NCBI RefSeq assembly: GCF_014641595.1 | Contig: NZ_BMIA01000002.1 | Coordinates: forward strand, 868,001 to 932,000 | DNA length: 64,000 bases | Direction of reading: 5' to 3' | Source: Dyadobacter endophyticus | GTDB taxonomy: Bacteria; Bacteroidota; Bacteroidia; Cytophagales; Spirosomataceae | Part shown: one piece after another, positions 41,976-51,100 of the stretch | How positions within the stretch are numbered: position 1 is the first letter of the stretch | How the letters are laid out: every line of letters begins with the position of its first letter | The notes under the pieces: generated by a model | The model's input: only the letters and a program-made list of their open reading frames with translations | Database searches by the model: none | What the model was told of the DNA's origin: nothing | Position numbers and translations under genes: made by a program

Positions 41976-44900
41976 TCAGAATGATACGTTAAGGCCGAGC
42001 AGGAATGTCCGGGACACCGGCATATAACCCCCGTCAAAGCCGAGCGTACGGTCCTCGCCAGTCTGGATTTCGGGGTTCAAACCAGTGTATTTGCTGACTG
42101 TGAACATATTCTGTCCCTGTATGTAGATCTGCGCATTGCTGAAACCGATCTTGGCGGCAATCGGCTTGGGCAAAGAGTAAGTAAGCTGCACGTTTTTCAA
42201 ACGGAAGTAGGTGCCTTTTTCGACAAAATAGCTGGAAGGGCGGCTACTGATCTGGTCATCCGCATCCATAATGGGCACGGTACCTTCTTTGTGAGTCGGC
42301 TGCCATGCATCATACAACGCACGTTTGGCGCGGTTACCCTGGAAGGTGTTGAAGTCGGTAAAATAACGGAGGTAGCTGAATATTTCGTTACCCACCACGC
42401 CATTACCAAAAACAGTCAGATCGAAGGCTTTATAGCCGATATTCACGTTCAAGCCATAAACAAAATCGGGGTGCGGGTTACCGATAACGGTCCGGTCGTC
42501 GTCAGTAATTTTGCCGTCGTTATTAATGTCCGCGATTTTGAATTTACCTGCCTTATTATAGGAACCATATGGCGCCCAGGCTTTGGCTTCCTCGTCGGAC
42601 TGGAAGATCCCCAATACTTTATAACCATAGTAAGACGAGATCGGCAGTCCTGCTTGCGTAAGCGTCACCGCAGGTACGCGAGATCCTGCACCGAAGTATT
42701 TGGTATTCTCGCTTTCGTCGAGCTTATCTACGGTGTTACGGTACATCGAGTAGTTGAACGACGCTCCATAGCGCAACTCGCCTTTCATTGCGGTGTTACG
42801 ATACGAAATACCAAGGTCGATACCCTTGTTCGTCATCTGGCCTACGTTGAAAGAAGGGGCATTCGCGTCACCCGCCGTAAATGTGATCGGCGTCGAGAAA
42901 AGCATATCGGTGGTTTTGCGGTTCCAGAAATCGAGTTCGAGGGTCAATGCGTCGTTCAGGAATGTCGCATCGAGACCGATGTTATTGGAAGTCGTAGTTT
43001 CCCATTTCGCATTGGGGTTACCAAACGAAGAGGCGTCATAACCGATCGTTGGCTGGCTTCCCGAACCATCGATAGGATAACCTGCATGGAAAATGTCCGC
43101 CCGGTAAGTGGTGTAGGCATTGTAGTCCCCGATTTTCTGGTTACCTGTTTTACCCCAGCCGTAACGAAGTTTCATGTCGTTGATAAAACTCACCGATTTC
43201 ATGAAGTTTTCGTCCGACAAACGCCAGCCCAAACTAAATGCAGGGAATACGGCATTTCTGGAAGCCTGCTGGAAACGGGAGGAGGCATCGTTACGCAAAA
43301 TAAACTGGAACAGGTACTTATCCGCAAAAGCGTAGTTAACTTTTCCAAATTGCGAATAAAGGCTGTAATCCCGGTTCACGCCACCGTAGTTGGTCGCTTT
43401 GGTAGCGTCTCCAAGATTCAGGTAGTTGATAATGGAAGGTATTTCAAATGCATAACCTGAGCGGGAAGCACCAAACTCTTCGGCAAATTCCCGGATGGCT
43501 TCAACCCCAATGTACGCATCCACTTTATGATTTGTACCAAAATTGCGAGAGTAGCTCAAAGTGTTCGTCCAAACCCATTGATAGGAATAATAATCGGTGG
43601 CAGTGGAGCCGTTGTTGAAGCTACCTTCCACATATTCGGGGTTGGCGCGACCGATGTAGCGGCCCCGCTGGCTTACCCCATCGATACCAAGGCTCGTCTT
43701 AACGGTTAGGTTTGGAATAATGTCGAACTCCCCGTATACGTTACCGAATGCGCGCAAGCGATAAGTGCGGTTATCTTTTTCACGAAACAGCGTCGCGTAA
43801 GGATTGGAGTTATTTCCGAGGTTCAACCCGCGGGAACCGGCAAAATTTCCTTTGATATCATAAATAGGAAGCAACGGGTGGTGCTTGTAAGCACCCGATA
43901 CCGCATTTTGTTCCTGGTTATTACCAAACCCCCCTTTTCTGTTATCAAAAGACACCGCAAGGTTCTCCCCTACGCGGAACCGTTTGTTAGGGGTAGAGAA
44001 TTCGGTGTTCGCCCGAACGGTGTAACGGTCGTAACCGATGAATTTCACGACCCCGTCCTGGCTGAAATACCCAACGGACAGTGCATATCGGCTGTTCTCA
44101 GTACCGCCACTCGCCGATAGCTGGTAATTTTGAATGGGTGCTGAGGAAGTAAGTTCTTTCCACCAGTTGGTGTCGGCTGCTTTGGTAATGGCATAGATAT
44201 TTCCCGGCACGAGCGAGTATTTCGCAGGGTCGACGTCCGGTGTTCCCTCTTTTCCTTTGCTTGGGAATACGTAATCAGGCAATGTAATCTCTCCATTGGG
44301 CCCGTAGGTGTACTGGCCGTGTGAAGGGGTTTTACCTGCATATTTATCTGCCAGATAGAGGTATTCACCCAGTTCCCTGGCATTTAATGCTTCTACGTCC
44401 TTATATGCTTTCTGCGTTCCGTAATAAGCATTGAAGGAAATCACCGGCTTACCGATCTTTCCTCTTTTGGTAGTGATGATCACAACCCCGTTTGCCGCCC
44501 GCGAACCGTAAATGGAGGCCGACGAAGCGTCTTTCAGGATTTGGATTGTTTCGATGTCATTCGGGTTAAGGTTACCCTGGTTTTCAGTCGGCACGCCGTC
44601 GATGATAAACAGCGGGTCATTGTTACCAATCGTACCGAAACCCCGTATACGTACAGTTGCGTTTCCACCCGGCGTAGCATCGTTTACAATATTCAAACCC
44701 GACGCACGGCCTTGCAATTGCTGTGCGAAAGTGGTTGCCGGAACAGATTGAAGATCTTTCGCATTTACGGTAGTTACCGAGCCGGTAATATCACGCCGCG
44801 ACTGCGAACCGTAACCGGTCACAATCACTTCTTCGAGCGCGCTGACGTCGCTTGTCATTGACACGTCTATAACCGTTCGATTGCCAATCGCCACATCCTT

Positions 44901-45164
44901 GGCACTGTAACCGATAAATGAAAATACCAGAACCTGGGCGCTGGAAGGCACTTTAATGGAATATTTGCCGTCCGCGTCCGTAGTGACGCCAATGGTCGTC
45001 GAACCTTTTAGTGTGACCGAAGCTCCCGGCAAGCTCGAACCGGATTGTTCATCCATGACCTTTCCGGTGATGGTGATATCCTGAGAAAAAGCTGTGAGGG
45101 AGATGAGGAAGAGAAGCATGCAAAAAACCGGCCGGCTTCCCAGGCGAAGGTAGTTTTGTTTCAT
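41976..45164 (-). CDS. SusC/RagA-type TonB-dependent receptor, locus 2
   Basis: A 1062-residue protein with a signal peptide (FCMLLFLISLTAFSQ). It has a CarboxypepD-like domain (ITGKVMDEQSGSSLPGASV), a linker LEEVIVTGYGSQSRRDITGSV, a plug (DPLFIIDGVPTENQGNLNPNDIETIQILKDASSASIYGSRAANGVVIITTKRG) and a barrel ending in RTFLLGLNVSF. It pairs with the SusD at 40160-41938. The leader before the ATG has the TTAGTTAGGTTAAT element (opposite strand) shared with two other SusC genes. A TATTTTTG box lies about 31 nt upstream. Confidence 0.96.
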   Translation of the reverse strand: MKQNYLRLGSRPVFCMLLFLISLTAFSQDITITGKVMDEQSGSSLPGASVTLKGSTTIGVTTDADGKYSIKVPSSAQVLVFSFIGYSAKDVAIGNRTVIDVSMTSDVSALEEVIVTGYGSQSRRDITGSVTTVNAKDLQSVPATTFAQQLQGRASGLNIVNDATPGGNATVRIRGFGTIGNNDPLFIIDGVPTENQGNLNPNDIETIQILKDASSASIYGSRAANGVVIITTKRGKIGKPVISFNAYYGTQKAYKDVEALNARELGEYLYLADKYAGKTPSHGQYTYGPNGEITLPDYVFPSKGKEGTPDVDPAKYSLVPGNIYAITKAADTNWWKELTSSAPIQNYQLSASGGTENSRYALSVGYFSQDGVVKFIGYDRYTVRANTEFSTPNKRFRVGENLAVSFDNRKGGFGNNQEQNAVSGAYKHHPLLPIYDIKGNFAGSRGLNLGNNSNPYATLFREKDNRTYRLRAFGNVYGEFDIIPNLTVKTSLGIDGVSQRGRYIGRANPEYVEGSFNNGSTATDYYSYQWVWTNTLSYSRNFGTNHKVDAYIGVEAIREFAEEFGASRSGYAFEIPSIINYLNLGDATKATNYGGVNRDYSLYSQFGKVNYAFADKYLFQFILRNDASSRFQQASRNAVFPAFSLGWRLSDENFMKSVSFINDMKLRYGWGKTGNQKIGDYNAYTTYRADIFHAGYPIDGSGSQPTIGYDASSFGNPNAKWETTTSNNIGLDATFLNDALTLELDFWNRKTTDMLFSTPITFTAGDANAPSFNVGQMTNKGIDLGISYRNTAMKGELRYGASFNYSMYRNTVDKLDESENTKYFGAGSRVPAVTLTQAGLPISSYYGYKVLGIFQSDEEAKAWAPYGSYNKAGKFKIADINNDGKITDDDRTVIGNPHPDFVYGLNVNIGYKAFDLTVFGNGVVGNEIFSYLRYFTDFNTFQGNRAKRALYDAWQPTHKEGTVPIMDADDQISSRPSSYFVEKGTYFRLKNVQLTYSLPKPIAAKIGFSNAQIYIQGQNMFTVSKYTGLNPEIQTGEDRTLGFDGGYMPVSRTFLLGLNVSF

Positions 45165-45587
45165 CGTATTTAGTTAGGTTAATATAGATTCTACCCAAAA
45201 ATATTCAATTGAAATCATTAAATAATCTAATATAAGTAAAATATATTCAATCTAATATAGAATTGTATTATTTTATCATACAACCCAGACAGGAATTGAT
45301 CTTTTCTAAGAAATAGCGCTCTTTTGAAATGAATTTTAATCTAATTTTAATCTCCATTAAATTAAGTGTCAACCCTACAAATAACACAAAATCAATACTT
45401 TAAAGTAAATGATCAGTTACAAAACGTGTTACTTGCTAATGCTAGAAAAAGATAAAATATCTATATTGAGGTGGTAGAGGCAATGCGACGCTATATCCAA
45501 TTTAATTTATATAATTAAATTAAATATCTCAATTTTCAGGCGAGATAAAAAGCACCACAAATTGGAAAATTTATATTTCAACAAAAA
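45165..45587. other. AT-rich intergenic region upstream of locus 2 SusC
   Basis: No gene seen. It holds a -7 box at 45196-45203, two direct copies of AATCTAATATA at 45224-45234 and 45249-45259 (25 bp apart), and a perfect AT dyad (ATTTAATT / AATTAAAT) at 45500-45520. Confidence 0.6.
45196..45203 (-). promoter_or_regulatory. -7 box TATTTTTG for locus 2 SusC
   Basis: An exact TAnnTTTG match on the minus strand, 31 nt before the ATG; no clear -33 element. Confidence 0.45.
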
Positions 45588-45636
45588 GGCCGCTGTGACC
45601 TCGAATCCGGGCAAATGCCCGTCGGTCACAGCGGCC
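45588..45636 (-). terminator. nested hairpin terminator after locus 3 VCBS gene
   Basis: Arms GGCCGCTGTGACC and GGTCACAGCGGCC pair perfectly over 13 bp and enclose a second small hairpin (CGGGC-AAAT-GCCCG). TTTTTGTTG follows on the minus strand. Confidence 0.88.
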
Positions 45637-45653
45637 TGCTTTTGTTAATAAGG

Positions 45654-48600
45654 TCATTTCAACTCTCTTTTGTTTCCTTTGGAGTCAATGGCGGTGATCG
45701 CCGAAACATAATCGGGCAACAACAGTGCGTGGCTCGATTGCGACAGGAACGACGAGCCGTAACCGGGTTCGTCCCGCCTTGATTTTCCATTCTTCAAATG
45801 CAGCACTACGGATGTTTCGCCGGCTGCGAGCGCCACTTTCCGCATCGGACGGTTAGCTTTGTGGAAGCGCAACAGTTCGCGGTTCTGTGAGGTAACCGAA
45901 AGCCACTTGCCGTCGGATGAAGCAAGGCGCACCAAGCCTTTCATATTGCCGTTAGCCATATAGCCACTTTCGGAAATACTGAGCGGGCGAAAACCGCCTT
46001 TGCCGTCGCCTTTCAGCACAAGCCCATACATGGCGTCGTACCGCCCTACCGACACTTCTGAGCCGTAATCATTTCCCGACAGCATCAGGTCGAGATTGCC
46101 ATCCTGATCAAAATCGTCCGCTATCATTCCAAAAAGCGGAGCAAACTGCGCCTGAACTGGCAACTCACGGATTGCAAACTTGCCCCCGCCCTGATTTTCG
46201 ATATAACTGCTTTTCAACCAGGTGGCCGACAAATGCAATGCATCTTTCAACTCTTCCGGTTTCAGAATATCCGGTAAACCCGACTCGGCAAACTTCCCAT
46301 ATTCCTGGAACCGCTGCCGCACCTGGATCACCTGCTTGCCCATGTCGTCGCGCGTGTTGTAGGGAAACTCCTTGTAAGTATCATCCTGGGCCTTGTAAAA
46401 GACCGTCGGTATCGCATCGAAATAGCCGTCATTATTAAAATCCTTCGCATACACGCTCACAGGACGACTTTCAGAAGCTCTGCTGAGCGTATTTGTTCCA
46501 AGGTTCCCACCGATATAATCCATATCACCGTCGTTATCAAAATCCCCCGCGACGAGGCTTCCCCACCATCCTTTCTTCGCTTCCAGCCCGGTAGTAACCT
46601 TTTTGAATTTGCCTTTCTCATTTTTCAGGAATGTCAATGGCATCCATTCTCCCGCCAGCAAGAGGTCTGTCCAACCATCATTGTCGTAATCGGTCCAGAG
46701 CGCATCGCAAACCAGCCCGATTCCCGCCAGTTCGGGCGCCACAGATGTTGTGACATTTGAGAAACGTACTGTGCCGCCATTAGAATCGTTGCGCAATAGG
46801 TAGCTAGAAACCGGTTTAGGGTACTTACCAGATTCCACCCTGCCGCCAACAAACAGGTCCAGGTCGCCGTCGCGGTCGAAATCAACCGCTTTTACGCACG
46901 AGCCATTCACCAGAAATCCGGGCAGTGCAGCCATATCGTGTGTAAAGTGCCCTTTTCCATCATTGAGATACAATGCATTCTTCAACGCATCCGAGCCTTC
47001 CTTGATTTCGTAGCTGCCACTGACAATATATAGATCCAGGTCCTGGTCACGGTCTGCGTCGAAAAGCAGTACCCCCATATCCTCGGATGTTTTTTCAAAT
47101 CCTTCCGGACCGGGCAGTAAATCCGCAACCGTAAATTTACCATCAGGCCGTTGCAGCAAAAACCGGCCTTTATGCAAATAGGCACCGCCTACAAATACGT
47201 CGTCCAACCCGTCGCCATTCACATCTCCTGCCGCAAGCGCCGGTCCGAACTGCGACATTTTGTGTGGTAACAGCTTTTGAATGTTAAAATCGATAATATC
47301 CATTTCCTCGTGGCGATAGGACACACTTAGATCGGCCGTAATATCGGTAAAAAGCTGCGTAACTGGCGCTCCGGCGGGCGTCGGAACCATCGCGGCATCC
47401 TTCTCGCTCACAACCAGCAACTGATTGGCGTTAATGTTTTTCAATACCTGGCTTTTTCCGCCCGGCCATGTGACTTTCACCTCTTTCAGGGCCTTCTCCG
47501 TCCCTAATCCGAAATGCAAAACCGGCTCCACCGTCGACAGATAGCCGCGATAAGGTGAGTTTTCTCCAATCTGCTTTCTCCCGTCTGCATAAGTAATTTC
47601 CGCAATAGCGCCGATTCCGGCATTGTTGTAACGATCCCCTTTAAACGCAATGCGCAAATAATTACTTTCCGTCGGCCTCAGCTGAATGCTATTATTGCGA
47701 TAGACCATTGCCGAGTCGTTGATGTTATTAACGACATAATCAAGATCTCCGTCGTTGTCCAGGTCGGCATACGCAGCCCCACTCGAAAACCCCGGAGTTT
47801 CGATGCCCCAATCACTGGTCACGTCGTCGAAAGCGAGGTTGCCTTTATTCTTGAATGCAAAATTCCTGATCCGCACGCTTGGAATGTAATCCAGCATCAT
47901 CATCGGTGCCATAATGCTCGATACCTCGTTGCGATAAGCGATGAAGTCGAGGTCGGTAATGTCCCTCGGAAAACCATTTGTAATAATAATATCACGAAGA
48001 CCGTCATTATCGAAGTCGGTCACCATCGGCGTCCAGCTCCAATCCGTCTCGGCAACACCGCTAAGCAGTCCTATTTCGCTAAAAACGGGCGATTTGCTGT
48101 CTTTCGAAGCACTTCCCATGTTGAGTTGCAAAGTATTTCTGGCCACCTGGTACTGATAACCGAACAGGTCATTGTTCTGGTATGTCACGTAACTGTTGGC
48201 AGGCGTCATCATTTTCTTTCGGCGGTTTGTCGCCGGCATCATGTCCACGGCCAGCACGTCCACCAGGCCGTCATTATTGAGATCGGCCACGTCATTGCCC
48301 ATCGCCGAATGCGAAGTGTGTTTGAAATAGGTGGCAGCCTGGTCTGTGAAAGTACCATTGCCGTTATTGATATAGAGAAGGTCGTTGGTGAGGTAATCGT
48401 TCGTGATATACACGTCCTTCCAGCCATCCTGATTTACATCCGTCACATTGATCCCCAGGCTGTACCCTTCAATCAGAATGCCCGCTTCTTTGGATACATT
48501 GGTAAAAACCGGGTGATTCGACTTCGCGTCCCAGTCGTTCCGGTACAGCCGGTCGGTGCGACGAGAGGAGCCGTCGACGATCTTTTTGTGGTATTTATTT

Positions 48601-49205
48601 GGAAAATTATTGTCATCCATTTCATTGACGATCAGGAACAAATCCAGGTCACCGTCATTGTCATAATCGAAAAACGCGGCATTCGTCGTGTGCGTTGTAT
48701 CCGCGATGCCATACTCCTTCGCCATTTCCTTAAAAACCGGCACTTTGTCCTTGCCCAGCCCCTGGTTTACATACAGCAGGTTCTCGCGTTGCTGCGGCAC
48801 CTCACGCACGGACGCGCACACGTAAATGTCCAGCAGTTTGTCATTGTTAATGTCCACCAGAGCTACGCCGGTCGACCATTTATTTTCAGGTGCGACACCA
48901 GCCTTTTTGGTCACATCCTCGAATTTAAAATCCCCCTTGTTTAAGTACAGCTTGTTCGGAACTGTGTTACCTGTGAAGTACACATCTGGCAGGCTATCGT
49001 TGTTGAAGTCGCCCAGTGCCACGCCTCCTCCATTGTAGACATATTCAAATGCCAGGATATTCATCGTATCGTTTTCAGCGATGCGATTGGAGAAGCGGAT
49101 GCCTGTTTCACCGGCAGGTAATTCGGTAAACGTTTTGAGATCTTTTTTGCAGGATACAAGCAGGGCAGTTCCTACTAATAAAGGAAGTAAGTGCTTCACG
49201 AACAT
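45654..49205 (-). CDS. VCBS/FG-GAP repeat lipoprotein with ASPIC/UnbV domain, locus 3
   Basis: An 1183-residue lipoprotein with lipobox ALLVSC (Cys at about 19). FG-GAP loops occur in two groups (NNDSLPDVYFTGN, NNDKLLDIYVCA, DNDGDLDLFLIV, NQDGWKDVYITNDY, DNDGDLDYVV; then NGDGLDDVFVGG, DRDQDLDLYIVSG, DRDGDLDLFVGG, DNDGWTDLLLAG, DQDGNLDLMLSG). An ASPIC/UnbV domain lies between (GIGAIAEITYADGRKQIG, VLHFGLGTE, VTWPGGKSQ; about 555-635). It is a surface-exposed propeller, paralogue of 7783-11097. It follows SusD after a hairpin and has no haloperoxidase partner. Confidence 0.92.
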   Translation of the reverse strand: MFVKHLLPLLVGTALLVSCKKDLKTFTELPAGETGIRFSNRIAENDTMNILAFEYVYNGGGVALGDFNNDSLPDVYFTGNTVPNKLYLNKGDFKFEDVTKKAGVAPENKWSTGVALVDINNDKLLDIYVCASVREVPQQRENLLYVNQGLGKDKVPVFKEMAKEYGIADTTHTTNAAFFDYDNDGDLDLFLIVNEMDDNNFPNKYHKKIVDGSSRRTDRLYRNDWDAKSNHPVFTNVSKEAGILIEGYSLGINVTDVNQDGWKDVYITNDYLTNDLLYINNGNGTFTDQAATYFKHTSHSAMGNDVADLNNDGLVDVLAVDMMPATNRRKKMMTPANSYVTYQNNDLFGYQYQVARNTLQLNMGSASKDSKSPVFSEIGLLSGVAETDWSWTPMVTDFDNDGLRDIIITNGFPRDITDLDFIAYRNEVSSIMAPMMMLDYIPSVRIRNFAFKNKGNLAFDDVTSDWGIETPGFSSGAAYADLDNDGDLDYVVNNINDSAMVYRNNSIQLRPTESNYLRIAFKGDRYNNAGIGAIAEITYADGRKQIGENSPYRGYLSTVEPVLHFGLGTEKALKEVKVTWPGGKSQVLKNINANQLLVVSEKDAAMVPTPAGAPVTQLFTDITADLSVSYRHEEMDIIDFNIQKLLPHKMSQFGPALAAGDVNGDGLDDVFVGGAYLHKGRFLLQRPDGKFTVADLLPGPEGFEKTSEDMGVLLFDADRDQDLDLYIVSGSYEIKEGSDALKNALYLNDGKGHFTHDMAALPGFLVNGSCVKAVDFDRDGDLDLFVGGRVESGKYPKPVSSYLLRNDSNGGTVRFSNVTTSVAPELAGIGLVCDALWTDYDNDGWTDLLLAGEWMPLTFLKNEKGKFKKVTTGLEAKKGWWGSLVAGDFDNDGDMDYIGGNLGTNTLSRASESRPVSVYAKDFNNDGYFDAIPTVFYKAQDDTYKEFPYNTRDDMGKQVIQVRQRFQEYGKFAESGLPDILKPEELKDALHLSATWLKSSYIENQGGGKFAIRELPVQAQFAPLFGMIADDFDQDGNLDLMLSGNDYGSEVSVGRYDAMYGLVLKGDGKGGFRPLSISESGYMANGNMKGLVRLASSDGKWLSVTSQNRELLRFHKANRPMRKVALAAGETSVVLHLKNGKSRRDEPGYGSSFLSQSSHALLLPDYVSAITAIDSKGNKRELK

Positions 49206-49256
49206 TTGCCAGGTGCAATAAGTTGACAGAATCAGGATATTTCGAAATTAAGAAAA

Positions 49257-49282
49257 GGAGATGGTAAATACATACCATCTCC
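49257..49282 (-). terminator. 10-bp perfect hairpin between SusD and VCBS gene of locus 3
   Basis: GGAGATGGTA and TACCATCTCC pair around a 6-nt loop, followed by TTTTCTT on the minus strand. It holds the same place as the hairpin of locus 1. Confidence 0.75.
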
Positions 49283-49309
49283 CCGGGAAATTAGTCAGGT
49301 TTGAAATGC

Positions 49310-51049
49310 TTAGAAACCAGGGTTCTGTTTCAGGACATCCGCGCCCTGAAGGTCAATCTGGCCTTGCGGTATCGGTAATAATTCATATTTGGTTGCAAAC
49401 TTGGCATTACCTAATGCCCCGGTCAGCTTTTTCGATTCATAAGTGAGATATGCATTGAGTTCCTTGTCGGCAACGCCCCAACGCACGAGGTCATAGAACC
49501 GGTGGCCTTCCAGGTTAAGTTCGAGCTTTCTTTCGAAACGAACCGCCGTTCGTGCAGCCTCTTTATCCGTCCATGCGGTTTTATAAGTACCAATCACGTA
49601 TTGCGCCGCAGGAGCACCGCCTTTCTTCACAAAACCATCGGGATTTGCCGCGCGGGTGCGCACCATATTCACATACTCCCGGGCCTTTTCCAGGGTTCCG
49701 GCTTCCACTTCGGCCTCAGCAGCCATCAGGAGCACATCTGCAAAGCGGATCACCGTGTAGTTGATCGCCGTATAGCCTGGGGTCCAGGAGCTGTTATCCT
49801 GCAAAGAACCCACATCTGTTTTGTAATAAGCATACTTTTTGGGGCTATACGGACCGCCATTTGCCTGGTTACGGATCCAGTCGGCACCGGGGTGATCGAT
49901 CCAGTCAAGGAATGGGATTCCGCGACGGCCTACCGAGTGATCGAGGCGTGGATCGAGGTTACCGGCGTCAGGGGTGAATTTATCCTTTGACAGCAAACCC
50001 ATATCCGATACCACCGCATTCTTGTCCGAATTGTAAGACCCATCGAGCAATGGCAGGCCACTGGCATCTGTACGGTGGGAGTTCACCATTTCGAAGCTGG
50101 GTTGGAAGAACCCGCAGCAGTTACCCGGGCCGTTGGCACCTGTATTATAAGGCCAGTTAAGGTCAAATTCGGGGTTTGCATTGTTTACGCTACCTGTATT
50201 GGCTGCGGCTTGTACTGCGAATACAGATTCCGTGTTGTTGTCATTCGAAGCGCGGAACACGTCGGCGTATTTCGGCACAAGCGCATATTTTTTACCGTTG
50301 GTCGTCTGTCCGCTGGCGATGATCTGATCGAAAAGCGTTTTGGCCTCAGGAAATTTTTTCTGATAGAGATACGCCTTGGCCAGGTAGGACGCGGCTGCCC
50401 ATTTATTGGCGCGGCCCACTGCATCCTGGCTTACAGGTAAGTTATCAAATGCAAATTTGAAGTCCGCCTCGATCTTCGGCCAAAGGTCCGCATCGTTTTT
50501 TACCTTTTCGATGCCCGAGCCGTAATCCACCGATTCATCCACATAAGGAGTGTTTCCAAATGTCTTTTTCAGCTCGAAATAGTAATGTCCGCGCAGAAAA
50601 CGTGCCTCCGCGATGATCCGCGTCTTGGTCGCGTCCGTAACCTCGGCATCGGCCTTCGCGACAAGGCGAAGTACGGCATTGGCGCGTGACACACCTTCGT
50701 AATTGCCGGCCCATTTTTCAGAAATAACACCTTGCGTGCTCAGGTATTCGTAGCGCTGTATCGGGTTGATGTCGCTGTAATCACCGGGGTCGGTACCTTT
50801 GTTGGCATCACCTCCGCGGATACTTCCCCAAACCCAGTTGCTGGGACTTGCCATCCTACCCCCGGCACCCTTGCCGTTGATCTGCCCATAGACGGCGATC
50901 AGCGCACCTTCAAGCCCCTTTGTAGAAGTAAGAAGCCCCTCGCTCACCGCGCCCGTCGCCGGTTTTTCCAAAAAACTCTCTTTGCAGGAGAAGAACACCG
51001 TCATCAGAACGGTGATGATCGCCATACTATTAGTGAATATCTTTTTCAT
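49310..51049 (-). CDS. SusD/RagB-like outer-membrane lipoprotein, locus 3
   Basis: A 579-residue lipoprotein (lipobox MTVFFSC, Cys at about 22). Motifs are FLEKPATGAVSEGLL, IIAEARFLRGHYYFELKK, LWPKIEADFKFAFDNLP, GRANKWAAASYLAKAYLYQ, NCCGFFQPSFEMVNSH and RFERKLELNLEGHRFYDLVRWGV. It is clearly paralogous to the locus 2 SusD and shares its adjacent cysteines. It starts 51 nt after the SusC stop. A hairpin follows before the VCBS gene. Confidence 0.94.
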   Translation of the reverse strand: MKKIFTNSMAIITVLMTVFFSCKESFLEKPATGAVSEGLLTSTKGLEGALIAVYGQINGKGAGGRMASPSNWVWGSIRGGDANKGTDPGDYSDINPIQRYEYLSTQGVISEKWAGNYEGVSRANAVLRLVAKADAEVTDATKTRIIAEARFLRGHYYFELKKTFGNTPYVDESVDYGSGIEKVKNDADLWPKIEADFKFAFDNLPVSQDAVGRANKWAAASYLAKAYLYQKKFPEAKTLFDQIIASGQTTNGKKYALVPKYADVFRASNDNNTESVFAVQAAANTGSVNNANPEFDLNWPYNTGANGPGNCCGFFQPSFEMVNSHRTDASGLPLLDGSYNSDKNAVVSDMGLLSKDKFTPDAGNLDPRLDHSVGRRGIPFLDWIDHPGADWIRNQANGGPYSPKKYAYYKTDVGSLQDNSSWTPGYTAINYTVIRFADVLLMAAEAEVEAGTLEKAREYVNMVRTRAANPDGFVKKGGAPAAQYVIGTYKTAWTDKEAARTAVRFERKLELNLEGHRFYDLVRWGVADKELNAYLTYESKKLTGALGNAKFATKYELLPIPQGQIDLQGADVLKQNPGF

Positions 51050-51100
51050 CGATTCAGAATATTAATGATTCATTCAATGTAGAAACAGCCTGATTAAAGA

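Noticed and set aside
42291..43460. Long open frame (389 codons) on the plus strand inside locus 2 SusC
   Set aside because: It lies fully opposite the SusC barrel region and shows no family motif, signal peptide or promoter; it is an antisense by-product of codon use.
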